Assembly (NCBI GenBank): GCA_022616515.1
Contig: JAKEEQ010000515.1
Span: forward strand, 1 to 34,766
Length of the DNA: 34,766 nt
Direction of reading: 5' to 3'
Origin: Chloroflexota bacterium
GTDB taxonomy: Bacteria; Chloroflexota; Anaerolineae; Aggregatilineales; J027
Shown here: positions 1 through 8,088 of the stretch, piece after piece
How positions within the stretch are numbered: the stretch's first letter is position 1
How the letters are laid out: each line of letters opens with the position of its first letter
The notes under the pieces: generated by a model
Seen by the model: only the letters and a program-made list of their open reading frames with translations
Databases searched by the model: none
What the model was told of the DNA's origin: nothing
Made by a program: the position numbers and the translations under genes

Positions 1-25
1 ATAAAAGCAATTGAAGGACACACAC

Positions 26-286
26 ATGCTCCCCCAATCAACCGATACACTTTTCACTCAGGCCGTGCACGAACAATGGACTTCCGAAATGGACTGGTTG
101 TGGCTGGCTGCGAAGGTGGAGCGAACCGATCAGTTGATTGTTTGTCTGGAAAATGCCCTGCGGCTCAATCCCAACAACGAGAATACTCAGCAGCAGTTAC
201 GCGCACTCCAGCACACTTTTGATGGCAAGAAAACCAGTGCAACGCTGCGAAAGTTCATCAGCAGCACCAAACAGCTTCTTTTCTGA
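26..286 (+). CDS. Small TPR-like protein
   Basis: This is a short soluble protein of 86 residues starting at the ATG at 26. Around residues 22-65 it has a helical pattern in which WLWLAAKVE is followed by CLENALRLNPNN, which resembles one tetratricopeptide-like unit (aromatic helix A, then a helix ending in LNP). No signal peptide, membrane segment or catalytic motif is visible, so its role is unknown; a protein-protein interaction role is inference. An in-frame TTG at 11 could extend it by five residues. The gene is followed by a good intrinsic terminator at 338-371, so it is probably the last gene of a transcript entering from the left. The N-terminus of the protein at 24420 has a similar helical pattern with NP-type turns. 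Confidence 0.6.
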   Translation: MLPQSTDTLFTQAVHEQWTSEMDWLWLAAKVERTDQLIVCLENALRLNPNNENTQQQLRALQHTFDGKKTSATLRKFISSTKQLLF

Positions 287-337
287 CGGCGACGTACTGC
301 ACGCCGATTTCCTGACATCGGCGATTATTGCCCCCAC

Positions 338-371
338 AAATCCTGCCGGGGAGAGCAGGATTTGTTTTTTC
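338..371 (+). terminator. Intrinsic terminator after the TPR-like gene
   Basis: The arms AAATCCTGC and GCAGGATTT are perfectly complementary, separated by a short loop, and followed by GTTTTTTCC. This is a classic rho-independent terminator for the upstream + strand gene. From 372 to 580 I see no gene and no clear promoter. Confidence 0.85.
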
Positions 372-580
372 CATCCTTACTAAGCACCGGCGTTGCGTTT
401 ACCTGCTCTTGCCGTAGCACATGATTGATAGTAGGATTCAACGGCTTTTTGATGAGCGAAGTGGTGTGATGGTAGGGACGGGATACATCTATTCGCGAGC
501 TATATCACCACCGATTATCGCTGTAAACTGATACTGCTGTGCCGCTCACCGGCAGAGACCAAAATGATAGACGCATTCTT

Positions 581-2353
581 ATGAAAAAAACCAGACCCGG
601 TTATCTCCTATTGATCTTATTATTTCTCATCGCAGCACGTTTAATCATTAATCTCGATATGAACAGCTTGTGGGTCGATGAAGGATGGTCAGTAGCAGCA
701 ACTTCCAAAAGTTTGTGGGATGTTACCACTCTGTCCGCTGAAGATGTCCATCCTCCGCTGTATTTCTATATCCTGTACAAATGGCGGCTGGCAGTTGGTG
801 ACTCCATTTTTGCGCTGCGCTACTTAACTGCGATAACTGTTTTGCTAACAGCCGCCCTGATTTTTCGCTATTCAGAGGAAATCATGTCTGGCAGCGGCTG
901 GATAGCTGTGCTGATTTTTGGACTGCATGATCTCGTCTTAGTGCTTGGTCAGGAAATCCGGCAGTATCCGCAGATGATGCTGCTGGCGGTATTAACCCTG
1001 TGGGCGTATCGACATCATCGCTATCTTTTTGTGTTGAGCGGGGCACTGTTACTATGGACGCATTACTGGGGCGGTTTTATATTGTTGGCTATCGGACTTT
1101 GCACGCTGATACTCAACCGTCGCCAGTTAAAGCAAACATTTATTGCGTTGGGTGTGATCGGCGCACTATTTTTACCCTGGGCACTGGTTGTCTACCAGCA
1201 GATAAGCACCGAGATACCGGAGGGTCTGGGACACGCCCTCGTCAATTCCGAAGAAACATATCGTATTCTGGCGTATCAGTTGTTGGGGCAACCTGAGCTA
1301 TTATTTCTGGTTTTAATGATTTTCGGATTGATTTCTTATCAGCCACCCCGTTTAAATAAGCGTAGTGCATTGCTGGGTCTGGCAATCTTCTGTACCGTTG
1401 GATTAACCGTTCTGATTAACGCTTTCTATCAGGTTCTATCATTTCGCGCTCTATCAGTGATTGTCCCGGTGGCGGCAATCCTGATAGCACAGGCTGTTGC
1501 GCAGTTTCGCTCTCCAGAACGGTCTGCATTGGTTATCTTTCTGGTATTGCAGGGCGTCTTTATAACCAATGCTCAACCTCCTATTCGATTGCCCTGGCAG
1601 TCTGTAGCTGACTATGTATCCCAACACAGCGGCAATCAGGAGGCAGTTATTATCGAAACGTGGTTCGATACCCATGCACTCGTTTATTATTTTGACCAAC
1701 ATTCTGACGCGCCGCATGTGATAACCGCCGAGTTGGATCGCTATGATCATTATCGCGATAAGCCGGATGAGTATGGTCAATACCTGCTTGATTCGGTTGA
1801 CGAATACGACGGCCTGTGGCTTGTCCGGTTTGGCGAAACGGATATTGTACAACACGTCCTACGGGAGAATGGATGGCTGGTGACTGGCAGCACCACTCAG
1901 GCAACGGACTTAGGGGCGACGGTTGAGCTATTACGCCTGGATCGACCACCGACAAACGAGCCAATGACGGTTTTTGGTGAACAGCTACATCTATATAATG
2001 CGGATGTACAGGTTCTGGACAGCGGGGTGTCAACCACTTTTTTATGGTCACCTGAAGACGCGCTAGAGCAGGCTTACACCATCTCCGTCTTTTTACTTGA
2101 TTCGGCAGGGCGGCTGGTTGTTCAGCAGGATACCTATCCGTTAACCCCAACGCAGAACTGGCAGACCGGACAATTCTATTTTGACAGTCGCTTTTTATCC
2201 TTTTCCAGTCTTCCACCGGGCGTTTATACCGTTGGGGTCAAAGTTTATTATTTCACCGATCCAGCCTTTCAGAACCTTCAGATACTACCCGTTGAGCCTT
2301 GTAGTAGGGATAATTGCGAGTTTTTGGAGATAGAGGCTATCGAGGTCAAATGA
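581..2353 (+). CDS. Membrane glycosyltransferase, GT39/ArnT-like, with C-terminal extracytoplasmic domain
   Basis: This is a 590-residue polytopic membrane protein. The N-terminal half has about ten hydrophobic segments. The first extracytoplasmic loop carries the LWVDEGWS motif (Asp33-Glu34) and then DVHPPLYFY (about 55-63), and later QEIRQYPQMM. These are hallmarks of the PMT_2/GT-C family, which transfers sugars from polyprenyl-phosphate donors to acceptors on the outer face of the membrane, with the acidic pair in catalysis. The last 140 or so residues form a beta-sandwich-like tail (FLLDSAGRL ... PPGVYTVGV) ending in IEVK. The start at 581 is chosen because MKKTRPG leads straight into the first helix; an in-frame GTG at 539 would add 14 residues. 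The stop overlaps the next start (ATGA), so the pair is translationally coupled. The acceptor cannot be told from sequence. Confidence 0.85.
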   Translation: MKKTRPGYLLLILLFLIAARLIINLDMNSLWVDEGWSVAATSKSLWDVTTLSAEDVHPPLYFYILYKWRLAVGDSIFALRYLTAITVLLTAALIFRYSEEIMSGSGWIAVLIFGLHDLVLVLGQEIRQYPQMMLLAVLTLWAYRHHRYLFVLSGALLLWTHYWGGFILLAIGLCTLILNRRQLKQTFIALGVIGALFLPWALVVYQQISTEIPEGLGHALVNSEETYRILAYQLLGQPELLFLVLMIFGLISYQPPRLNKRSALLGLAIFCTVGLTVLINAFYQVLSFRALSVIVPVAAILIAQAVAQFRSPERSALVIFLVLQGVFITNAQPPIRLPWQSVADYVSQHSGNQEAVIIETWFDTHALVYYFDQHSDAPHVITAELDRYDHYRDKPDEYGQYLLDSVDEYDGLWLVRFGETDIVQHVLRENGWLVTGSTTQATDLGATVELLRLDRPPTNEPMTVFGEQLHLYNADVQVLDSGVSTTFLWSPEDALEQAYTISVFLLDSAGRLVVQQDTYPLTPTQNWQTGQFYFDSRFLSFSSLPPGVYTVGVKVYYFTDPAFQNLQILPVEPCSRDNCEFLEIEAIEVK

Positions 2354-4758
2354 GTGTAAATAGTGCGAATCATTCAGAGGTTAACCGCTCACAGGTTTTC
2401 CTGCTTGGTGCAGCCCTGTTTTTAATTCTGGTGGGGCTTTACACCGTTGCCTATCGTGGTGTCCCCCTGAGCGACGATGAATATAACCTGTTTGATAGTA
2501 TCGAAAGCTTTGTCCAGCGCGGCAACCTTTTACGGACAATCACATTTGCGGTCGAACCCTCCTTCCTTCCTGATGGAACACCGGCACGTATTCCTAAATA
2601 TGAGCCTTTACAGCATCTTGTAAGTGCGCCGCTTTTCTGGGTCGCATACTACTTGCCCGGTATAGGACTCGTTCACGCGATGCTGTTGCTGAATATTTTT
2701 GTCACGGCGCTCACCGCCGTTGCTACTTTTATCGCAGGGAAAGTCTATGGCTTTAGCACTCGTGCCGCCTGGCTGGGGGCCTTGCTATATGGGAGTGCAA
2801 CACTGGCGTTTCCCTACAGTCAATGGTTTTTTCGCGAACCCTTAACGACGTTATGGTTCATTATTGGCGTAGCCGCTGCCTATCGCGTTCGGCTTTTATG
2901 GCAAGCGAACCAGCTAAATAAAGCACGCTGGGAACTGTTGACCCTGATCATCGTTAGCATCGCTGGCGTTATGACGAAAGCAGCTTTTCTGCTTCAATTT
3001 CCTCTGCTTATTTTACTAACTGTCCCGACTACCAAAATAGATTGGCGGCGTTTAGCGCTTCTGGTAGGCGTTGGGGGCCTACTGCTAGTCATCTTTCTAC
3101 TGATAGGAGAAGCACTCGACATTGAAGCCGGGCGGTACGATTTTAACTTCTGGTATGAGCGCTTATCTCAGCAGGGGCAGTGGCGTCATGCTATAGAAAG
3201 TACGCTGGGCTATCAGTTTAGCTTCACGCGGAGTATTTGGCTATATTCCCCGATATTGTTCATAGGAATTCCCGGTGGCGTAATCCTGTTTCGGCGTAGA
3301 GAGTGGCAAACGGTGACCGGACTTGTGGTCACCATACTTCTCTTTACTGCCAGTTATGGAATCCGGCATGGTAATAATTGGTATGGCGGATGGAGTTGGG
3401 GACCGCGTTATATGCTCCCTTTTATCCCGGTGATCACTCTACTTATGATGCCTGCCCTTGAATGGATACTTGCCCCGCAGCGTCATATCGTCTGGCGGGT
3501 TGGGCTTATCCTGCTGGTGTTGCTTAGCTTTGGAATCCAGCTTCTCGGTGCTCTGATTCCCTACACCAATTTTTATACCGAACTACACCTCAAATTTTTC
3601 TTCACACCGGAATCAGCCGACATTTTCGGTGGTGCCCGGGCAGATTTCAATTGGGCATGGTCGGATTCGTTGCTAAAGTATCATCTTGACCATCTGGAGG
3701 CCGCTGATTTCACATGGTCAGCGGCCAGCCCTTCATGGTTAGCGCCGCTGCTTGCTGTCGTTTTAATTCTCGCCGGAATAGGGTTAGCGCTGATCAATAC
3801 ATATGGTCTGATGGGACGGTTTTCACGCCGTATTAGAACGAGCATTCCGCTGGCAGCACTTTCGCTTGCCTTCATATTTCCGCTGTTGAGTCTCTTCACC
3901 TTAAGAGAAGATCCCCGTTATATTGGTGACAAAACGGATGTGGTTGAGCTGGTACAAACCCTGAATGAAACAGATATAGGCGATGAGGATGTCATCTTTC
4001 TAGAGCGTGCCGAGTATATGCTGCTGATGATGAATTATCTTAAGACCCCTGCGCTGTGGATTACGCTGCCCTATGCACCGGGAGAGCGTTATGGAGGTGC
4101 GGAGCCGGAAGTTGTATCAGATGATCTGGTGGCACTGTCAGGAAAAGATACGGTAAGGGCACTTAATTGGGGAGCGAATCATTACCAGCGGTTATGGCTG
4201 GTTACCAGCTCCGGTCCTTTTAATGTCGATATGCTGCGTCCTATCGAACACTATCTGGCAATCCACTATTTTCCCGTGTGGGAAATCGAAGTGTCGCAGC
4301 GGGCGCGTGCCATACAGTATCTGACGACCCCTGCGCCCGAAACGCGGAGACAGACGTTGACAATCAACCAGATACTGGGTAATGAAATAGTCCTTGTCGG
4401 CGCGGATTTACCGCAAGGCACAACCTATGCCCCCGGTGATGGCTTGCCCGTTTCGCTGATATGGCGGGCCAGAGTTGCGCCAACCTCGGATTACCATATC
4501 GGCGTGTTCCTGCTGGATTCTTCAGGGCGGCTCCGAGCCGAGCGCAATGCGCCGCCGCTTGGTGGTTTTTTGCCGATGCCGCAGTGGCGAGTCGATTTTC
4601 GCTACCGTGACAATCACGGGCTGGTGCTGCCCGAAGACCTCGAACCCGGTGTGTATAATCTGGTGGTGGTGGCCCGTCGCTGGCAGGATAATGTGCGTTT
4701 GACTGTGCCGGGCGTTCCAGAGAATTGGGTTCAGATTGCCGAAATTGAGGTGAAGTAA
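2350..4758 (+). CDS. Membrane glycosyltransferase, GT-C/GT39-like, paralogue of the upstream gene
   Basis: This is an 802-residue polytopic protein that begins inside the stop codon of the preceding gene (ATGA overlap). After the first membrane helix comes GVPLSDDEYNLF (acidic residues about 42-44), in the position of the GT-C catalytic loop, and there are about a dozen hydrophobic segments up to residue 510. The extracytoplasmic tail (about 520-802) ends in a beta-sandwich module. That module has GVFLLDSSGRL, then EPGVYNLVV, and finishes WVQIAEIEVK, very like the end of the upstream protein. The two genes therefore look like diverged tandem paralogues that probably work on the same cell-surface glycan or glycoprotein. 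Family membership is well supported; the substrate is unknown. Confidence 0.8.
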   Translation: MSVNSANHSEVNRSQVFLLGAALFLILVGLYTVAYRGVPLSDDEYNLFDSIESFVQRGNLLRTITFAVEPSFLPDGTPARIPKYEPLQHLVSAPLFWVAYYLPGIGLVHAMLLLNIFVTALTAVATFIAGKVYGFSTRAAWLGALLYGSATLAFPYSQWFFREPLTTLWFIIGVAAAYRVRLLWQANQLNKARWELLTLIIVSIAGVMTKAAFLLQFPLLILLTVPTTKIDWRRLALLVGVGGLLLVIFLLIGEALDIEAGRYDFNFWYERLSQQGQWRHAIESTLGYQFSFTRSIWLYSPILFIGIPGGVILFRRREWQTVTGLVVTILLFTASYGIRHGNNWYGGWSWGPRYMLPFIPVITLLMMPALEWILAPQRHIVWRVGLILLVLLSFGIQLLGALIPYTNFYTELHLKFFFTPESADIFGGARADFNWAWSDSLLKYHLDHLEAADFTWSAASPSWLAPLLAVVLILAGIGLALINTYGLMGRFSRRIRTSIPLAALSLAFIFPLLSLFTLREDPRYIGDKTDVVELVQTLNETDIGDEDVIFLERAEYMLLMMNYLKTPALWITLPYAPGERYGGAEPEVVSDDLVALSGKDTVRALNWGANHYQRLWLVTSSGPFNVDMLRPIEHYLAIHYFPVWEIEVSQRARAIQYLTTPAPETRRQTLTINQILGNEIVLVGADLPQGTTYAPGDGLPVSLIWRARVAPTSDYHIGVFLLDSSGRLRAERNAPPLGGFLPMPQWRVDFRYRDNHGLVLPEDLEPGVYNLVVVARRWQDNVRLTVPGVPENWVQIAEIEVK

Positions 4759-4764
4759 TGAGGA

Positions 4765-4790
4765 GTGGACAGCCACATCGGGCTGTCCGC
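4765..4790 (+). terminator. Hairpin after the glycosyltransferase pair
   Basis: GTGGACAGCC and GGCTGTCCGC form a hairpin just after the second glycosyltransferase. No T-tract follows, so it is a weak or non-canonical terminator, or one of the small palindromes scattered through this genome. Between 4790 and 4951 I see no gene. Confidence 0.45.
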
Positions 4791-4951
4791 TGTTCAACCA
4801 TCCGCATTTATGGCGCTATCAGCGGCTTTTTACATAAGTGTCCCTCGCCCAGCCGTTTGCGGGGAGGAGCTTCGCAAGGACCGCAGGGGTGAACCGATTG
4901 TTTGGTCTATTATTCTCTTTCTACAGAGATTGATCAATTCACATTTTGTGT

Positions 4952-5287
4952 TTAGATATATCCCGTGAGGCTGTCGAGTATCTTGTCTTTGGGCCGGAAA
5001 CCGACCACGCGCTCGGCGACCTCTCCGTTTTTGATCAGCAGCAGGGTTGGAATGCCCATGATGCCATACTGCATCACAATATCTGGATTGTCGTCGGCGT
5101 CCACTTTGACGACACGCAATTGGCTTTGCTCCTCGGCAATCTCCTTCACGATAGGGCCGAGCATTTTGCAGGGAGGACACCATTCCGCCCAGAAGTAAAC
5201 GAGTACGGGAGTCTCACTGCTGAGCACCTCGCTCTCCCACTCTGACTGGTTAACTATGCTTACATGGGTATCTGTATCCGCTGGCAT
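4952..5287 (-). CDS. trxA: Thioredoxin
   Basis: This is a 111-residue cytoplasmic thioredoxin. It has the active site WCPPC (residues 36-40), the conserved KVDADDNPDI strand region, and the cis-proline loop GIPTLLLIKNGE. It reduces protein disulfides using electrons from thioredoxin reductase, which is not in the window. The active site is CPPC rather than the usual CGPC, a variant seen in some thioredoxins that usually shifts the redox potential. The start at 5287 is favoured because AAAGGA lies about 8 bases upstream, and because a start at 5332 would lie upstream of the predicted transcription start. It is divergent from the merR-type gene at 5374, whose product probably controls it. Confidence 0.9.
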   Translation of the reverse strand: MPADTDTHVSIVNQSEWESEVLSSETPVLVYFWAEWCPPCKMLGPIVKEIAEEQSQLRVVKVDADDNPDIVMQYGIMGIPTLLLIKNGEVAERVVGFRPKDKILDSLTGYI

Positions 5288-5330
5288 CGAATGTCCTTTC
5301 AAATTCAGGGTTTCATTTGTGTCATCTATC

Positions 5331-5361
5331 ACTGTACAATTTAAAGCGCACTTGAAGTCAA
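5331..5361 (-). promoter_or_regulatory. MerR-type promoter/operator of the thioredoxin gene (19-bp spacer)
   Basis: On the minus strand, TTGACT (-35, at 5356-5361) and TACAGT (-10, at 5331-5336) are separated by exactly 19 bp (5337-5355). MerR-family activators act on promoters with 19-20 bp spacers, which they underwind, instead of the usual 17. The spacer holds an imperfect dyad, ACTTCAAG-TGCG-CTTTAAAT (6 of 8 positions symmetric). The site lies between the thioredoxin and MerR genes. Spacing and dyad are seen directly; regulation is inferred from family knowledge. Confidence 0.7.
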
Positions 5362-5373
5362 GAGGGCAAAATC

Positions 5374-5763
5374 ATGGAAGAACTCACCATCGGGCAAGTT
5401 GCTGCACAAACCGGACTGGAAACCTCGGCTATTCGCTACTATGAAAGCGTGGGTCTGCTCGACTCGCCAACTCGCGTGAATGGGCGTCGCCGCTTCACTC
5501 CCGACGTTCTCAAGCGATTGGAGCTTATCCAACTGCTGCGCGGGGCCAGCTTTGGCATCCGGGAATTACAACTCCTATTCAATGGATTGGATGACGACTC
5601 CCCGGCCTCCACCGAATGGCAGACGCTAGTTGCTGAAAAAATCAGTGAGATGGACAGGCTAATTAAACAGACACAGACCACCCGGCAGTGGCTGCAAGAT
5701 GTGCTAGAGCGAGAATGTGAGGGCGTCTACGACTGCTTCGTCCCGGCAGGGGATGGGGAGTAA
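5374..5763 (+). CDS. MerR-family transcriptional regulator
   Basis: This is a 129-residue regulator. The N-terminal winged helix is typical: LTIGQVAAQTGLETSAIRYY (4-23), then ESVGLL and GRRRF. A long dimerisation helix follows (about 80-112). The C-terminus has two cysteines, C115 and C121, in ECEGVYDC. In the family such cysteines bind metals or sense thiol stress, but the spacing does not match SoxR (CxxCxCxxxxxC) or a metal regulator I can name. The start at 5374 has AGAGGG upstream. It is divergent from thioredoxin across an 86-bp intergenic region holding a 19-bp-spaced promoter, so a thiol or oxidative stress role is a reasonable inference. Confidence 0.88.
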   Translation: MEELTIGQVAAQTGLETSAIRYYESVGLLDSPTRVNGRRRFTPDVLKRLELIQLLRGASFGIRELQLLFNGLDDDSPASTEWQTLVAEKISEMDRLIKQTQTTRQWLQDVLERECEGVYDCFVPAGDGE

Positions 5764-5806
5764 ACGCCAGTTTGCATTGCGTCTCACGGAAGAGTTTTTG
5801 ACGTTT

Positions 5807-6589
5807 CTACAGTCCCAGAGTCATCCGAATTGCCGATAATGCGCTCTCAATTTCGGCGCTGACATCGTCTTTGATTGGAATCAGGCTGTAATCTTTCAAA
5901 TATCCAAATTCTGTTGCTTCTAGGTCATCAACTGAGTAACCGCCATGCAGAATTGGAATAATTCGTCGGTTCTGTGTATCCTCAACAGCCCACTTGATTT
6001 CTTCTCGAACGGGTTTTGATTTTTCCAGTGTCTCAAGGCCAATTACAACGATAAAGACTGTACTTTTCTTTACTTCCTTTTCAATGAGGCCGTGCCACTG
6101 ATCGCCGGGATAAATGTTGGAAATGTCAATAAAAGGTTGATAGCCTGCTCTGTGTAACTCCGATGCGATTAGCATAGCTAGGGCGCTGCTGCTTTGTCGC
6201 CGGTACGAGATGAAAATGGCTTGGGGATTGGGTTCTTCTAGAAGTGAATAAGCTTTACTAGTGATTTTCCATTGTGGATTCTGGTCTTCAAGATAACCCA
6301 AGATCGCCAATGTCTCAAGAGAAGGTATATTACCTTCCCAAACATGATATAGGTATAAAGTTAGGTCTCTCGAAAATCCTTTTAGGTCCTCATGCCCCTC
6401 CAAAAAATATGCTATGTTATCTTTAAAGATTGTTTCCAAGTTACGACGAAGATCCAAACCGAACTGGTGCGACCACTTCTTGTATAGTGCCCCATATGCT
6501 AAGTCACGCGCAAGGCGCTTTATCCTTAACATTTCATCCGTCGGCAACGGCAAGTTAAATGGTGGTTGGTCAAGAAAATCTGGATACAT
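5807..6589 (-). CDS. TIR-domain protein with N-terminal winged-helix-like region
   Basis: The 260-residue protein has a C-terminal TIR domain (about 123-255). It shows AIFISYRRQSSS (strand A and box 1), FIDISNIYPGDQW (box 2/BB-loop region), and KPVREEIKWA, where E197 is in the position of the catalytic glutamate of NAD-cleaving TIR domains. The first 120 residues are not a family I recognise; residues 88-118 (LETLAILGYLEDQ...WKITSKAY) look like a winged helix. It lies 77 bp downstream of the TIR-SUMF1 gene on the same strand, with GAGGGA before the ATG, so the two are probably co-transcribed. Bacterial TIR domains often degrade NAD or make cyclic ADP-ribose signals in anti-phage defence. Activity here is inference. 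The sequence looks more AT-rich than its neighbours, which suggests transfer. Confidence 0.8.
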   Translation of the reverse strand: MYPDFLDQPPFNLPLPTDEMLRIKRLARDLAYGALYKKWSHQFGLDLRRNLETIFKDNIAYFLEGHEDLKGFSRDLTLYLYHVWEGNIPSLETLAILGYLEDQNPQWKITSKAYSLLEEPNPQAIFISYRRQSSSALAMLIASELHRAGYQPFIDISNIYPGDQWHGLIEKEVKKSTVFIVVIGLETLEKSKPVREEIKWAVEDTQNRRIIPILHGGYSVDDLEATEFGYLKDYSLIPIKDDVSAEIESALSAIRMTLGL

Positions 6590-6666
6590 GGTTCCCTCTC
6601 TTACTTCAACTCCATTTGGGAGAAGATGTAGTATTCCATTTCAGAAGAAAAGAAGTCAGAAAGAAC

Positions 6667-7902
6667 TTAGAACTGGGAGCGAATAACTCGGAATCCCTGA
6701 TTAGTAAGTCTGATTCCTGGTGTAAACCCGTGTCGGAAAGTGATGCGAAAGTTCTCTGCGAGATTGGAACTCCAAGAGCCACCACGCACTACACGAAGTG
6801 TAGTGGTATCCTCTAAATTAACTGTCTGTGCTGTTTCGAAGGCGGATTTAGTCCATTCCCATACATTACCAGCCATGTCTACAACGCTGAATGGGCTGTC
6901 ACCCTTGCCTTCATACGCTGTTACAGATGAAGTGGTGTTGTCAGCTTTTTTCTTCGTATCTCCAAAATCACCATACTCTGTATCGTTATTGCATCGGGAC
7001 ACTTCCCATTCGTTACCCCATGGAAATTTTCGCCCATCATTACCCTGTGCTGCTCGCTGCCACTGCTGTTCGGTCGGCAAGTAAATATGTTCCCCACTTT
7101 GATCACTCAGCCATCGCGTAAATGCACAAGCTTCAAACCAGGAAACCCCCACTACGGGATGATCCGGTTTTCCCAACGACTGCCATTTCTCATTATTCCA
7201 ATAGCGAGGTGCCGTATTGCTCTGCTTTTGTAACCACTGCCAGTCACCTTTTGTCCACCATTGCGGCGTTGTGTATCCCCCATCCTTCATAAACACTTCA
7301 TATTGGGCGACTGTAACCGGATATTTGGCAACAGTAAACGCGGGTACTTCGAATTTGTCATGTCCATCTTCTAGGGTGACTTGCCCTGCGGGAATATCAA
7401 TCCAGTTAAAAGGCGGAGGCAGTATGTCCAGTGAGGAGGGCAGAACTGAGTAGCGGATACCATCTGCCAATCGGACACAATCATGTTCAAGGTCGGGCTT
7501 GCGACGAATGATTGCGGTTTGCAACCATTGCAGGTCAGCAATACTTGGAGGCAAAACTGAAAAATCAGGCATCTGTGTTTCCATAACAAGCACCGGAATA
7601 ATCAATTTACCTTGTTGCAAAGCACTTTCTACTTCGATACGAACAAAATCATTAGGCTGAGTTGCGCGTTCCTGCATGATACGTGCCCAGTCCGGTCCAA
7701 TGATGACCAGCACAACATCATGTGCCGCAACCTGAGATGCAAGATGCTTACGGAAATCCACACCGAATGGGATGTTTTGCACATCAAGGAAAACGTTCTC
7801 TTCACCAAAATGGCGCATCAAGTGGTCGTGGATGCTATCGGTGACATACTGGCTATCATCGCGGCGATAGGAGATGAAAACTCTGATATTTTTCTGCGGC
7901 AT
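6667..7902 (-). CDS. TIR-SUMF1 (formylglycine-generating-enzyme-like) fusion protein
   Basis: The N-terminal TIR domain (about 5-125) shows IRVFISYRRDDS, NVFLDVQNIPFG and DFVRIEVESALQQGKLIIPVLV, with E90 as candidate catalytic glutamate. The C-terminal domain (about 165-411) is an SUMF1/FGE-like C-type-lectin fold: WIDIPAG, YPVTVAQYEVFM, PVVGVSWFEACAF, YLPTEQQWQRAA, FPWGNEW, VVDMAGNVWEWT, VVRGGSWSS and GFRVI. In the final GGSW stretch the cysteines of true formylglycine-generating enzymes are absent, so this copy probably binds a ligand or protein rather than oxidising cysteine. The ATG at 7902 is chosen; an in-frame GTG at 7908 is possible. It is the first gene of a probable two-gene TIR operon. 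A sensor (SUMF1) plus effector (TIR) role is inference. Confidence 0.85.
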   Translation of the reverse strand: MPQKNIRVFISYRRDDSQYVTDSIHDHLMRHFGEENVFLDVQNIPFGVDFRKHLASQVAAHDVVLVIIGPDWARIMQERATQPNDFVRIEVESALQQGKLIIPVLVMETQMPDFSVLPPSIADLQWLQTAIIRRKPDLEHDCVRLADGIRYSVLPSSLDILPPPFNWIDIPAGQVTLEDGHDKFEVPAFTVAKYPVTVAQYEVFMKDGGYTTPQWWTKGDWQWLQKQSNTAPRYWNNEKWQSLGKPDHPVVGVSWFEACAFTRWLSDQSGEHIYLPTEQQWQRAAQGNDGRKFPWGNEWEVSRCNNDTEYGDFGDTKKKADNTTSSVTAYEGKGDSPFSVVDMAGNVWEWTKSAFETAQTVNLEDTTTLRVVRGGSWSSNLAENFRITFRHGFTPGIRLTNQGFRVIRSQF

Positions 7903-7940
7903 AATCACATGTTTTCTAGCGATTGAGTAGTGCAGATATA

Positions 7941-7969
7941 ATTATGCCGTTTGTTGACATTGAGGGCAA
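7941..7969 (-). promoter_or_regulatory. Candidate sigma-70 promoter for the TIR operon
   Basis: On the minus strand TTGCCC (7964-7969) and CATAAT (7941-7946) are separated by 17 bp, about 35 bp upstream of the TIR-SUMF1 start. The match is moderate. Confidence 0.45.
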
Positions 7970-8002
7970 TTCAAATTGATACCGGCCAGAATTCTCGATA
8001 CT

Positions 8003-8030
8003 AAAAACGGGACATGGTGTACCATGCCCC
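8003..8030 (-). terminator. Intrinsic terminator of the M23-like gene
   Basis: On the minus strand a near-perfect palindrome (GGGGCATGGT / ACCATGTCCC) is followed by GTTTTTAG. It lies downstream of the secreted M23-like gene. A second inverted repeat at 8053-8074 (GGTCGGGG / CCCCGA-type arms) lies between. Confidence 0.7.
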
Positions 8031-8088
8031 TCCGGTATCTGGCGGTTTGGAGGGGTCGGGGACACCCGATCCCGGTAGAATTTGATGG

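Noticed and set aside
6667-7902. Diversity-generating retroelement target (SUMF1/C-type-lectin fold)
   Set aside because: No reverse transcriptase, template repeat or Avd-like gene is present in the window.
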